Shown here: positions 50,983 to 59,544 of the stretch, in pieces | Position numbering within the stretch: position 1 is the stretch's first letter | How the letters are laid out: every line of letters begins with the position of its first letter | From: JAJDOJ01 sp034722015 | GTDB taxonomy: Bacteria > Pseudomonadota > Gammaproteobacteria > JAJDOJ01 | NCBI GenBank assembly: GCA_034722015.1 | Contig: JAYENI010000089.1 | Coordinates: forward strand, 7,842-71,841 | DNA: 64,000 bases | Direction of reading: 5' to 3' | Translations under genes and position numbers: made by a program | The notes under the pieces: model-generated | What the model was told of the DNA's origin: nothing | Database searches by the model: none | The model's input: the letters and a program-made list of their open reading frames with translations, nothing else

Positions 50983-51186
50983 TGGCGGATTTGGTTCAAC
51001 CTAGCCCCGAAATTGAGCGGGCCATCGCCGGGCGGCGCGGTTTCGACAACCGCCTCCCATGAAACCCGTTCCACTCTGAACCATACTAGATAGTGGGGTG
51101 TCGACCTCCCCAACCGCACCCGGGGTCTTCAGGGCCAGCAACAGAAGCGCTAGATTCCCGCAATCCAACGAACACGACCAAAGGCC

Positions 51187-51696
51187 ATGGGAAACAAGAT
51201 ATCCAAGCTTGGCGAGAAAATCTTTGGCGAACGCCGCGGCTCCGAGCGTCGCAAGTTCGGTCTGGCGCCCAGATATCCTTTCTACGACAGCAATGAAGTC
51301 CTTGTGAAGGCCAATCGGAGACGGGTCGTCGACCGCCGCATGCAGACCTTCGACGCTTCCGCGGAAATCCTGTATCTGTACCTCAGTTATCTGGAAATGT
51401 CCGGTGTACTCGAACCGTCCGGCGTCACCGTAACCCTGGGCCGAGATCGAGGTTGCGATCTGAGAATCCAGACCGAATTCTCATCAAGAAAGCACGCGAC
51501 CATCAGCTTTCGAGGCGGTCGCTACCAGATAGAGGACCACAGCAGAAACGGGACCTATATCATCCTGGAAGACGAGACCGAACTGCACATCACAGGGGCC
51601 AAAATGGAATTGTACGGTTCTGGCTCGATCAGCCTGGGCACGCCACGAGCGTACGCCGGGGAGGATATCATCCAGTTTTCGACCCGAAGTTCATAG
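51187..51696 (+). CDS. FHA-domain protein with N-terminal RR-motif module
   Basis: A 169-residue protein. The N-terminal basic module (about 1-55) resembles the 57-residue protein at 49.7 kb. The C-terminal FHA domain (about 75-165) has the phosphothreonine-binding residues: GRDRGCDLRI, SSRKHATI and DHSRNGTYI. FHA domains bind pThr peptides, but no Ser/Thr kinase is in the window. The gene is preceded by a 281-bp spacer shared with rpoH and is convergent with gpmI. Probably cytosolic, since no signal peptide or TM helix is seen. Confidence 0.85.
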   Translation: MGNKISKLGEKIFGERRGSERRKFGLAPRYPFYDSNEVLVKANRRRVVDRRMQTFDASAEILYLYLSYLEMSGVLEPSGVTVTLGRDRGCDLRIQTEFSSRKHATISFRGGRYQIEDHSRNGTYIILEDETELHITGAKMELYGSGSISLGTPRAYAGEDIIQFSTRSS

Positions 51697-51714
51697 TGCG
51701 AGTCTTTCCGCCTG

Positions 51715-53256
51715 TCATCTCCACAGCTTTTCGAGCAGGAGAGATCTGGCTGTCATTTCCGGGGGTTGGGGTAGTCCCATGAACTGCAGAATCGTTGGGG
51801 TCACGGAACTGATGCCCGCACCGGTCGATAGCCGCCAGCAGGCCTTGTCGATGATGAGACACGGTACGGGATACAGGGTGTGCTGCGTATGCGGCTCCCC
51901 GGTGAGTGCATCAACCATCTCGTCACAATTGCCATGGTCCGCCGTCAGCAGCACTGACACGTCATTTGCCACGGCCGCATCGAGAACCCTGCCTACCTCG
52001 GTATCGAGCACCTCTACTGCCTTGATCACTGCATCACGAACAGCCGTATGCCCAACCATGTCACCGTTGGCGAAGTTTACGACCACGAGGGCATAATCCG
52101 GGTTATGCAACGCCTCGATCACGTTGTCCGCGACCTTCGCCGCACTCATCTCCGGCTCCAGGTCGTAGGTCGCAACTTTTGGAGACGGCACCATGGTCCT
52201 GTCCTCACCCTCGTACGGCGTTTCCCGGCCCCCATTGAGAAAGAAGGTGACATGCGGATACTTCTCGGTCTCCGCGCAGTGAAACTGGCGTAGTCCCGCT
52301 TCGCTCACGATCTGGCCCAGATTGACGCTGGGCCGCTCTGGAAGAAATGCTATCGGGCAGGGATATTCGGCGTCGTATTCTGTCATCGTTACGACGTTGA
52401 CGGGATGAAAATCACCGCGCTCGAAGTTATCAAAATCCCGGACACTCAGCGCCTTGACGAGCTGACGGGGCCGATCATTACGAAAATTGAAGAACAGGAC
52501 ACAATCGTCGGTATCGATCGGCTCGGCCGTGGGGAGTACCGTGGGCAGAATGAATTCATCTCCTTTTCCCGCAGCATAGGCTGACTCGATTGCGTTTCGG
52601 GCAGACGCCGCCCGTTCGCCTTTCAGCTGCACCAGCGCTTCCCAGGCCTTTTGTGTGCGATGCCACCGCTTGTCCCGGTCCATGGCATAGTATCGACCCA
52701 TAACGGTCGCGATGCCTCCACCCGCCTCGGACAGGGCATCTTCAAGGACCGGCAGATACTGTCTGGCGACCCGTGGACCCGTGTCCCGCCCGTCCGTGAT
52801 TATGTGCACCAGCGGGCTGACCCCCTGCATCTTGCACAGGCGGATGATGGCCAGGAGGTGGTTGATATGCGAATGGACTCCGCCGTCCGAGACCAGCCCG
52901 ATGAGCTGCAGGGCACGCTTGGAGTCCCGGGCCTTCTTTACTGCATATCTAAATGTCGGATTCTCGAAGAAACTGCCGTCGTATATGGCCTGATCAATCC
53001 TCACCAGATCCTGCCGAAGGATACAACCGCACCCGAGCGTGATATGCCCCACCTCGGAATTTCCCATCTGGCCCGAGGGAAGTCCCACAGCGGACCCCGA
53101 CGCCTCAAGCGTCGTGTGGGAATGTGTAGAGAAATACTCGTCGAGACGCGGTGTCCGGGCCTCGACCACTGCGTTGTTCGCCTTTCCAGGGTTCAGACCG
53201 AAGCCATCCAGGATCACGAGGAGGACGCGACGTCGAAGTTTGGCGGGCGTTGACAT
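51715..53256 (-). CDS. gpmI: 2,3-bisphosphoglycerate-independent phosphoglycerate mutase
   Basis: Manganese-dependent interconversion of 3- and 2-phosphoglycerate. It has 513 residues, with the metal motif VILDGFG at about 14-20, catalytic Ser in GQMGNSEVGH (about 62-71), HSHINH at about 125-130, TDGRDTGPR at about 155-163, and the second metal set in ADHGNCDEM and PHTQHTLYPVP. The C-terminus includes LQFMGLPQPPEMTARSL. It is convergent with the FHA gene (18 bp) and separated from envC by 50 kb. Confidence 0.96.
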   Translation of the reverse strand: MSTPAKLRRRVLLVILDGFGLNPGKANNAVVEARTPRLDEYFSTHSHTTLEASGSAVGLPSGQMGNSEVGHITLGCGCILRQDLVRIDQAIYDGSFFENPTFRYAVKKARDSKRALQLIGLVSDGGVHSHINHLLAIIRLCKMQGVSPLVHIITDGRDTGPRVARQYLPVLEDALSEAGGGIATVMGRYYAMDRDKRWHRTQKAWEALVQLKGERAASARNAIESAYAAGKGDEFILPTVLPTAEPIDTDDCVLFFNFRNDRPRQLVKALSVRDFDNFERGDFHPVNVVTMTEYDAEYPCPIAFLPERPSVNLGQIVSEAGLRQFHCAETEKYPHVTFFLNGGRETPYEGEDRTMVPSPKVATYDLEPEMSAAKVADNVIEALHNPDYALVVVNFANGDMVGHTAVRDAVIKAVEVLDTEVGRVLDAAVANDVSVLLTADHGNCDEMVDALTGEPHTQHTLYPVPCLIIDKACWRLSTGAGISSVTPTILQFMGLPQPPEMTARSLLLEKLWR

Positions 53257-53711
53257 GGACGATGTTCGGGGATTAACGGCAATATAGTGCGACGAATTTT
53301 ACCAGCATTCTCGCCTTTGGGTTGCCACACGTCTCTTGTATCCAGGTCCTGCCGAAATCCTCCGGCAGCCACCCCTCCCGGGGAGCCTCCCGAATTCAGA
53401 AAGCTCAACCGGCACACAGGCGTTTGTTTTCGCTCCCCACTGCGTCAAACGTACAGGCTGACGTCGGTGTCCCTCGCGATAGAAAGGTAGGTGGCGGCAC
53501 CGGCCCCTTCGCTGTCGAGGGTCCCCCATGATGGACAGGGAGGGCGCTCCTTCAGCCGTGCTTCGAGCCAGCCTTCCAGTAGATCGGCACGACTGGAAAG
53601 GATTTCATCGTCCCGGAATGGATTTCCGCGTTCCATGAAGCTCGTGCCTCGGGCTAACCCATTTGACCGCTAACCTACGAGCACCGGTCCAGCATCGGTA
53701 AGCGCCCGGGA
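53257..53711. other. 455-bp spacer between gpmI and the HMA-like gene
   Basis: Contains one weak candidate gene (53445-53636, minus). The remainder shows no repeat, RNA or promoter I can name. Confidence 0.4.
53445..53636 (-). CDS. Possible small hypothetical protein (63 aa)
   Basis: Starts MERGNPFRDDEILSSRADLL. A weak CGAGG site lies 11-15 nt before ATG. The first half is an amphipathic helix-rich segment, the second half is Gly/Ala/Ser-rich. No family is recognised. Kept because composition looks protein-like and nothing else explains the interval, but it may be a chance ORF. Confidence 0.3.
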   Translation of the reverse strand: MERGNPFRDDEILSSRADLLEGWLEARLKERPPCPSWGTLDSEGAGAATYLSIARDTDVSLYV

Positions 53712-53945
53712 TCAGAGCCCGATCAGCTCCGCGTGGACACCCTTTTCCAGCACACAATCAAGCAACGCCCTTGAGGTTGTCGAATCCGGGTTATATTCCA
53801 CCATGATGAGATGGGGTTTCGCATCCGGATTGTGTACGCTGACCACCCCGTTCACGGCCCGAAGCGCCGTATCCAGTTCCTGACGTCGCCCGGATTCAAG
53901 ATTTTCGTCGACGTGAAGGGTCACATCCGTCAGTTGAATCTCCAT
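53712..53945 (-). CDS. HMA-fold protein lacking the metal-binding CxxC
   Basis: A 77-residue single domain with beta-alpha-beta-beta-alpha-beta pattern (VTLHVDENLE, LRAVNGVVSVHNPDAKPHLIMVEYNPD). This resembles heavy-metal-associated domains, but the metal loop GMxCxxC is replaced by VDENLESG, so copper binding by the usual site is not possible. Its single Cys is near the C-terminus. AGGAGA lies 9 nt before ATG. The role is unknown. Confidence 0.75.
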   Translation of the reverse strand: MEIQLTDVTLHVDENLESGRRQELDTALRAVNGVVSVHNPDAKPHLIMVEYNPDSTTSRALLDCVLEKGVHAELIGL

Positions 53946-54288
53946 ACCTTTGCGTCTCCTGACCTGTCGGGCAGGCCCGTAGATGCCCCGCGTACTCTTC
54001 GCCAGGGCGGACTGTACTCGCTACCGCTCTCACTGAGCATAGCAATTCCCTGACCAAATGACTGATTTGCGGTCGCGAAGAAAGCGGTTTCTGCCCGGAA
54101 CGGGAAAAGAAAAGGTATTGCCGCATCCCGAGTGCACCCCGGGATGACATCAAACCGAAATTTGGCAGATTGTGGGACATGGAGTGCCCGGAAACCGGCA
54201 CTCGCCGGTCACGCGTCCGTCGCGGACGAAACCCGGGAACACCGGACCGTTCGCTGCGACTGCCTCGCGCATCTACCCGCAGCCTGTC
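53946..54288. other. 343-bp spacer downstream of tatC
   Basis: Contains a perfect 7-bp stem GAGTGCC/GGCACTC (54182-54188 with 54197-54203) with an 8-nt loop and no T tract, possibly the end of the his-tat transcript. No ORF is supportable. Confidence 0.4.
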
Positions 54289-55176
54289 TCAAAGGTCCCC
54301 TTTACCATCCGGTTTGCCCGGCGCCGTGCCGGAATTCTCCTCGTGTTCAGCAGCGTCCAGTTCGGCCTCCATTTCATCGTCGGACAACGGCCGGTAGTCA
54401 TCATCTGCCTCTGCATCCCGACGAGCGGATTTTCTGCGTACCACACCCCGGGAGAAAACAAGACCTATTTCAAAAAGCAGCCACACAGGCAGGGCCAGCA
54501 GGGTCTGCGAAATGATGTCAGGGGGCGTCAGGAGCATACCCACGACGAACGCGCCGACAATGACGTAGGGCCGTTTCGCGGACAGGGCCTCCGGCGTGGT
54601 GGCCCCAACGCTGACCAGAACCACCGTCACGATCGGTACCTCAAAGGCGATCCCGAAGGCCAGAAAGACGACGATGACGAAATCGAGATATTTCCCGATA
54701 TCGGTCATTACCGATACCCCCTCGGGGGCGGCGCTGGTGAAAAAACCGAATACCAGAGGAAATACAACGTAGTAGGCGAAGACCATACCAAGATAGAACA
54801 GCACGGTCCCGGATACGACAATCGGCAGGGCCAGACGCTTTTCGTGCCTGTACAATCCCGGCGCCACAAAGGACCAGAGCTGATAAAGCAGATAGGGCAC
54901 GGCAATGACGACGGCGAGCAGCAGTGTCAACTTGAACGGGATCAGAAACGGGGAGGCCACCTCGATGGCGATCATCGAGCTGCCTTCGGGGAGGTGCCTT
55001 GTCAGGGGCCCCGAAAGAAAGGTGTAGATCTGGTTGGCAAACGGGAAAAGCGCCAGGAAAACGACAAGAATCGCCAGGACGGACCGAAGCAATCGGTCAC
55101 GAAGCTCAACGAGGTGGGAAAGGAAGGTCTCCCCCTTGCCTCCGGCATTACTTTCCGGTTGACTGTTCTGAGTCAT
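54289..55176 (-). CDS. tatC: Twin-arginine translocase subunit TatC
   Basis: Polytopic core of the Tat export system for folded proteins. It has 295 residues and six hydrophobic segments. The N-terminal signature FLSHLVELRDRLLRSV, the periplasmic Glu region and YLLYQLWSFVAPGLYRHEKR are conserved. The C-terminal about 50 residues are acidic and cytosolic. I chose ATG 55176 (MTQNSQPES), which overlaps the tatB end by 29 bp. Last gene of hisBHAF-E-tatABC. Confidence 0.96.
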   Translation of the reverse strand: MTQNSQPESNAGGKGETFLSHLVELRDRLLRSVLAILVVFLALFPFANQIYTFLSGPLTRHLPEGSSMIAIEVASPFLIPFKLTLLLAVVIAVPYLLYQLWSFVAPGLYRHEKRLALPIVVSGTVLFYLGMVFAYYVVFPLVFGFFTSAAPEGVSVMTDIGKYLDFVIVVFLAFGIAFEVPIVTVVLVSVGATTPEALSAKRPYVIVGAFVVGMLLTPPDIISQTLLALPVWLLFEIGLVFSRGVVRRKSARRDAEADDDYRPLSDDEMEAELDAAEHEENSGTAPGKPDGKGDL

Positions 55177-55555
55177 CGGGGCGGGTCGAACGACGCTCTG
55201 CGGAATCTCTCTCCGGTGCCGGCGGGGCATCCGGGTCGTCTACTCCCTCGATCTGATCCTCAATGGCCTTGACAAGGTGGGTCGTATCTTCCATTCCGGA
55301 CCGCAGATCCGACTGGGCATCGTTTAGAATGCCCTTGAGTTCCTGAATCTCACCCTGCTGCTTGTCCAACATCTGTCGCATCTCCTCGGCGTGGAACTCA
55401 CGGCGGATGTCCGATTTGACGCTACGGGCAAATCGCTTCGCCTTGCCGACCCAACCACCAATCTTGCTCGCCAGAGCAGGCAGCCGCTCGGGTCCGACCA
55501 CGAGTAGCGCCACCACCATCACGATCATCATTTCCCAGAAGCCGAAGTCGAACAT
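55148..55555 (-). CDS. tatB: Twin-arginine translocase subunit TatB
   Basis: Single-TM Tat receptor component. It has 135 residues: MFDFGFWEMMIVMVVALLVV with the conserved Glu at position 8, the hinge GPERLP, then a long amphipathic helix (SVKSDIRREFHAEEMRQML) and a charged tail. Placed 44 bp after tatA. Confidence 0.95.
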   Translation of the reverse strand: MFDFGFWEMMIVMVVALLVVGPERLPALASKIGGWVGKAKRFARSVKSDIRREFHAEEMRQMLDKQQGEIQELKGILNDAQSDLRSGMEDTTHLVKAIEDQIEGVDDPDAPPAPERDSAERRSTRPDDSEQSTGK

Positions 55556-55599
55556 CCAGCGGTTTCTCCCTCATGACCCGGACGACCCGGGCCTGCGCC

Positions 55600-55854
55600 T
55601 CAGGCCTTGTCCTTGTCCTTGTCCCGGGAGTCGACCTTGCCGTCAACCACGTCGTCCCCCGGACCTTCGATTTGCCCGGGTTCCTTACCCGCGACGTCCT
55701 CGTCCTTCTGAGACTCACTCATTGAGCCCTTGAAATTCTTGATGGCTGTCCCAAGGTCCGCGCCGATATTCCGCAGTTTCTTGGTGCCGAAAAGCAATAC
55801 GACGATCGCCAGTACGATCAGCAGCTGCCAGATACTGATTCCACCAAATCCCAT
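55600..55854 (-). CDS. tatA: Twin-arginine translocase subunit TatA
   Basis: Pore-forming Tat component. It has 84 residues: N-terminal helix GGISIWQLLIVLAIVVLLFG, hinge FGTKKLRNIGADLG, amphipathic helix with FKGSMSE and a Lys/Asp-rich tail ending in DKDKDKA. I chose ATG 55854 with GGAGG 6 nt upstream; the frame has GTG and TTG codons just before it. hisE ends 13 bp upstream. Confidence 0.95.
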   Translation of the reverse strand: MGFGGISIWQLLIVLAIVVLLFGTKKLRNIGADLGTAIKNFKGSMSESQKDEDVAGKEPGQIEGPGDDVVDGKVDSRDKDKDKA

Positions 55855-55867
55855 CACCAACCTCCGT

Positions 55868-56194
55868 TCATCTTGACACGCGACCGGCCTTTTCCTTCAA
55901 ACCGGACACCCCGAAGCGGGACTCCAGTTCAGACAGAACCTGCCGTGCTTTCAGGTCTTCATGCGCGAGCAGCACCAGGCAATGGAACCAGAGATCTGCG
56001 ATCTCACTGACGATCCGCTCGCTGGATCCGTCTTTGGCAGCCATCACCACCTCGGTCGCTTCTTCTCCAACCTTCTTCAGGATGGCGTCCATACCCTTTG
56101 CGTACAGGCCGGCCACGTACGACGATCCGGGATCCGCGGATTTCCGCCGCTCCAGAATCTCAGACAACCTGTCCAGGACGTCGCAGTCGTTCAT
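55868..56194 (-). CDS. hisE: Phosphoribosyl-ATP diphosphatase
   Basis: Second step of histidine synthesis. It has 108 residues, with YVAGLYAKGMDAILKKVGEEATEVVMAAKD and DLWFHCLVLLA, the MazG-like metal-binding helices. I chose ATG 56194, which gives the family length; the longer frame upstream is not conserved. The usual partner hisI is missing between hisF and hisE. Confidence 0.95.
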   Translation of the reverse strand: MNDCDVLDRLSEILERRKSADPGSSYVAGLYAKGMDAILKKVGEEATEVVMAAKDGSSERIVSEIADLWFHCLVLLAHEDLKARQVLSELESRFGVSGLKEKAGRVSR

Positions 56195-56469
56195 TTCCCG
56201 CTTCAGCATCACCGATGATCGACCACGCGGGAGCATACCCCCGGTAGCCAAACGTCGCTTGTGGCCCTGCAACCCGCCCCGTTTACCGCAGGCGACGATG
56301 GAACACGCCAGACACCGGTCGAATCGGACGGGAAAGGAATCACGAACGCGCAAGACAGGCCGGCAAATGGCCGCACCACCTTGCCATCCGGCGCAATGGA
56401 CCTTTAAAACCTTTAATCGGGTAGTTTATCACATGAGGCCCGGCACAAGGCCTCACCGGGATTCCCGCG
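56195..56469. other. 275-bp spacer where hisI would be expected
   Basis: Too short for hisI (about 390 bp), and no frame shows HisI motifs such as the metal-binding Asp/Cys pattern. A 6-bp stem GAGGCC/GGCCTC (56435-56454) lies 15 bp after the hisF stop. Otherwise nothing. Confidence 0.6.
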
Positions 56470-57237
56470 TTACAGACGCACCTGCACGCCACGCGCCGCC
56501 ATGTACTCCTTGGCCTGCTGAATGGAATACTCGCCGAAGTGGAAAATGCTCGCGGCAAGGACGGCATCCGCTTCTCCTTCGGTCACACCGTCGACCAGGT
56601 GTTGCAGGTTGCCTACACCACCTGAAGCGATCACCGGGATGCGAAGCGCACTGCTGATAGCGCGGGTCAACGCCAGATCGAAGCCGACCCTGGTACCATC
56701 GCGGTCCATGCTCGTCAGCAGGATCTCCCCTGCTCCCAGCCGCTCCATTTTCCCGGCCCATTCCACGGCGTCCAGGCCGGTAGGCTTGCGGCCTCCATGG
56801 GTGAATATCTCCCATCTCGGTGGATCGGATTCCACCTGCTTGGCATCGATCGCCACGACGATGCACTGGGAACCTACCTTGTCGGCTGACTGCTGTACGA
56901 AATCGGGGTTGAAAACGGCTGCGGTATTGATTGCGACCTTGTCCGCGCCCGCGGTCAACATGAGTCGAATGTCCTCAACCTTGCGGATTCCCCCACCCAC
57001 TGTCAACGGGATGAAGACCTCGCAGGCGACCTCCTCCACCACATGCACGATCGTGTCGCGGTCGTCCGAACTGGCGGTGATATCCAGGAACGTAATCTCG
57101 TCGGCGCCTTCCCTGTCGTATCGTTCAGCCACCTGGACCGGGTCTCCGGCATCAACGATATCCACGAAGCGCACGCCCTTGACCACACGCCCGGCGTCGA
57201 CATCGAGACAGGGAATGATTCGCTTGGCTATTGTCAT
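56470..57237 (-). CDS. hisF: Imidazole glycerol phosphate synthase subunit HisF
   Basis: Cyclase subunit, a (beta/alpha)8 barrel of 255 residues. It has catalytic Asp in IPCLDVDAGRVVKGVRF (about 8-24), FLDITAS (about 49-55), the phosphate site PLTVGGGI (about 77-84), the second catalytic Asp in VVAIDAKQ and PVIASGGVGN near 220. Works with HisH, encoded two genes upstream. Confidence 0.97.
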   Translation of the reverse strand: MTIAKRIIPCLDVDAGRVVKGVRFVDIVDAGDPVQVAERYDREGADEITFLDITASSDDRDTIVHVVEEVACEVFIPLTVGGGIRKVEDIRLMLTAGADKVAINTAAVFNPDFVQQSADKVGSQCIVVAIDAKQVESDPPRWEIFTHGGRKPTGLDAVEWAGKMERLGAGEILLTSMDRDGTRVGFDLALTRAISSALRIPVIASGGVGNLQHLVDGVTEGEADAVLAASIFHFGEYSIQQAKEYMAARGVQVRL

Positions 57238-57292
57238 GACTCAGACACTCTCCGGCATGTTACCGCGTGCACCGACCCCGCGGGTCGTTCCC

Positions 57293-58030
57293 TCAGTCAC
57301 CCCGTCCATCGGCCACTTCCTGCGCCTTCGCCAGGTCGATCGTTCCCTCGTAGAGGGCGCGTCCGATGATCGCCCCCTCGATGCCGTCCTCCTCCCTGTC
57401 CATCAGGGCGAGGATATCGTCCATACGGGTGACGCCACCCGAGGCGATGACCGGGATCCTGAGCTGGCTCGCGAGTTCCGCGGTTGCCTCCACGTTCACA
57501 CCCTGCATCATGCCGTCCCTGTTGATGTCCGTGTAGACGATTGCCGCGACACCGTCGTGCTCGAAATGCATGGCCAGGTCGATCACATCATGGTGGGAGA
57601 GTTTGGACCATCCATCGATAGCCACTTTTCCGTTCCTCGCGTCCAGGCCAACAATGATGTGCCCCGGAAATTCCATGCAGAGATCGTTGACGAAATGCGG
57701 CGCGCTCACCGCCCGCGTTCCAATGATCGTGTACTGCACCCCGGCTTCCAGGTAAGCCTGCACGGTATCTTCGTCCCTGATGCCGCCACCCACCTGGATC
57801 GGCAGTTCCGGGTGATTCGACGCGATTTCGTGGATAACCCCGGCGTTGGCCGGCGCACCGGCCGCCGCGCCGTCGAGATCAACGATGTGCAGACGCCTTG
57901 CGCCGGCCCCGACCCACTTAGCCGCCACCTCCACGGGATCATCGGAGAAGACAGTCACGTCATCCATGTTCCCGCGTCTCAGCCTCACACACTTTCCGTC
58001 CTTGAGATCGATTGCCGGTATCAACAACAT
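57293..58030 (-). CDS. hisA: ProFAR isomerase HisA
   Basis: 1-(5-phosphoribosyl)-5-[(5-phosphoribosylamino)methylideneamino]imidazole-4-carboxamide isomerase. It has 245 residues, with catalytic Asp8 in IPAIDLKDGKCVRLRRG, the phosphate site IQVGGGIRDEDTV, IVGLDARNGKVAIDGW and the second catalytic Asp in YTDINRDGMMQG. In the run hisB-hisH-hisA-hisF. Confidence 0.97.
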   Translation of the reverse strand: MLLIPAIDLKDGKCVRLRRGNMDDVTVFSDDPVEVAAKWVGAGARRLHIVDLDGAAAGAPANAGVIHEIASNHPELPIQVGGGIRDEDTVQAYLEAGVQYTIIGTRAVSAPHFVNDLCMEFPGHIIVGLDARNGKVAIDGWSKLSHHDVIDLAMHFEHDGVAAIVYTDINRDGMMQGVNVEATAELASQLRIPVIASGGVTRMDDILALMDREEDGIEGAIIGRALYEGTIDLAKAQEVADGRGD

Positions 58031-58064
58031 GTCCAGAGCTCCGCGAAAGGTAGGGGTAAATAAT

Positions 58065-58715
58065 TCATTGCCCGTTCCACCGGGTAAAGTTCTCGAGCAG
58101 CTTCAGTCCGCTATGAGCGCTCTTTTCCGGGTGGCACTGCATTGCAAAAATATTGTCCCGGGCTATTACGGAAGTGAACTGAATCCCGTAATCGGTAACG
58201 CCGGCTACGAGATCCGGGCTGCCCGGGACGACGTGATAGCTATGCACGAAATAAAAATAGCTGTCCTGCTCGACCCCGCGCCACAACGGGTGCTCTCCAA
58301 CTTGGCGGATCGTATTCCACCCCATGTGCGGTATCTTGAGTCGCACTCCGTCGGGCGAGTCCCCGATATCATCGCCAAAATAATGCACCTCTCCCGGGAA
58401 CACGCCGATGCACGGCGTTCCACCATTCTCGTCGCTGTGATCGACCAGCACCTGCATGCCCATGCATACGCCAAGAAATGGCTTGTTTGCGGATGTTTCC
58501 CTGATCGCGTCCGTCAGGCCGGCCGCATCCAGGGCTCCCATGCAATCGCGCGCCGCTCCCTGCCCCGGAAACACCACGCGATCCGCCTTGCGAACGACAT
58601 CCGGATCCGCCGTCACCGTGACGCGCGTGCCGGCAGGCGCCACATGCTCCAGCGCCTTGGTGACGGAGCGCAGGTTCCCCATACCGTAGTCGATTATCGC
58701 GATCGTGGTGCTCAT
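58065..58715 (-). CDS. hisH: Imidazole glycerol phosphate synthase subunit HisH
   Basis: Glutaminase subunit supplying ammonia to HisF. It has 216 residues, with the class I amidotransferase nucleophile in GVCMGMQVLVD (Cys about 84), oxyanion region FPGQGAARDCM, and catalytic His/Glu in MQCHPEKSAHSGLKLLENF near the end. ATG 58715, 52 bp after hisB. Confidence 0.96.
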   Translation of the reverse strand: MSTTIAIIDYGMGNLRSVTKALEHVAPAGTRVTVTADPDVVRKADRVVFPGQGAARDCMGALDAAGLTDAIRETSANKPFLGVCMGMQVLVDHSDENGGTPCIGVFPGEVHYFGDDIGDSPDGVRLKIPHMGWNTIRQVGEHPLWRGVEQDSYFYFVHSYHVVPGSPDLVAGVTDYGIQFTSVIARDNIFAMQCHPEKSAHSGLKLLENFTRWNGQ

Positions 58716-58767
58716 GCTTCCTTGCCGGCGTGTGATGAGGCGTCAGGGATGTTGGGGGCGCCGTGTG

Positions 58768-59367
58768 TCACAGACTGCCCTTTGTACTTGGCAGCCGGTT
58801 CTGCATTCGCTCGTCGGGTTCAACGGCCATTCGCACAGCACGTCCAAAGGCCTTGAATATAGTCTCCGCGATGTGGTGCGCATTCCGGCCGCGTAAACAG
58901 TCGATGTGCAGGGTCGCACGGGCATGATTCGAAAACCCCTGAAAAAACTCGTGAATCAGATCGACATCAAACTCGCCGATACGCGCTCGAGGGTACTCGA
59001 CATGGTACTCCAGCCCGGGGCGCCCCGAGAAATCGATCACCACCCGTGACAGTGCCTCGTCGAGAGGGACAAAGGCATGGCCGTAGCGATGGATGCCCTT
59101 TTTGTCACCAAGCGCCTCGGAAAACGCCTGCCCCAGCGAAATACCGACGTCCTCAATCGTATGGTGCGCGTCGATGTGGAGGTCACCGTCAGCCGTGATT
59201 TCGAGGTCCACAAGACCGTGGCGACTCACCTGATCCAGCATGTGTTCAAGAAAAGGCACTCCGATTTCGAATTTCGCGTTACCCGAGCCATCCAGGTTTG
59301 CAGTCACCTCGATTTTGGTCTCGAGTGTGTTGCGCGTAATCCTGGCGACGCGCTCATTCTGGTTCAT
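58768..59367 (-). CDS. hisB: Imidazoleglycerol-phosphate dehydratase (monofunctional HisB)
   Basis: Dehydrates IGP. It has 199 residues, without the N-terminal histidinol-phosphatase domain of enteric HisB. The manganese-site motifs FLEHMLDQVSRHG, DLHIDAHHTIEDVGI, FEVDLIHEFFQGF-like and HHIAETIFKAFGRAV are present. I chose ATG 59367 with GGAG upstream; an in-frame ATG seven codons earlier lacks a site. hisG, hisD and hisC are not in the window. Confidence 0.96.
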   Translation of the reverse strand: MNQNERVARITRNTLETKIEVTANLDGSGNAKFEIGVPFLEHMLDQVSRHGLVDLEITADGDLHIDAHHTIEDVGISLGQAFSEALGDKKGIHRYGHAFVPLDEALSRVVIDFSGRPGLEYHVEYPRARIGEFDVDLIHEFFQGFSNHARATLHIDCLRGRNAHHIAETIFKAFGRAVRMAVEPDERMQNRLPSTKGSL

Positions 59368-59544
59368 CGAGGACTCCTGTACACACACTGTTCACCAACC
59401 GGTTGCAGACAGATTCGCGCAGCAACTGGAACGCCGCTCCCTGCCGAAACGCCAGATTTTAGCACTTCGATCCCGATCGGTTTACCCCCGGGTGAGGCGC
59501 ACCTTCTCCGATCGTTGCCGAGGCCCGACTGCCCGTACGCAGAT

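Noticed and set aside
50906..51186. CIRCE site serving the plus-strand FHA gene
   Set aside because: It is over 200 bp from the FHA start and overlaps the better minus-strand -10; rpoH is the closer target, although an effect on both cannot be excluded.
56195..56469. Possible hisI remnant between hisF and hisE
   Set aside because: Read in three minus-strand frames; none shows the HisI cysteine and aspartate motifs, so I call it absent instead of decayed.
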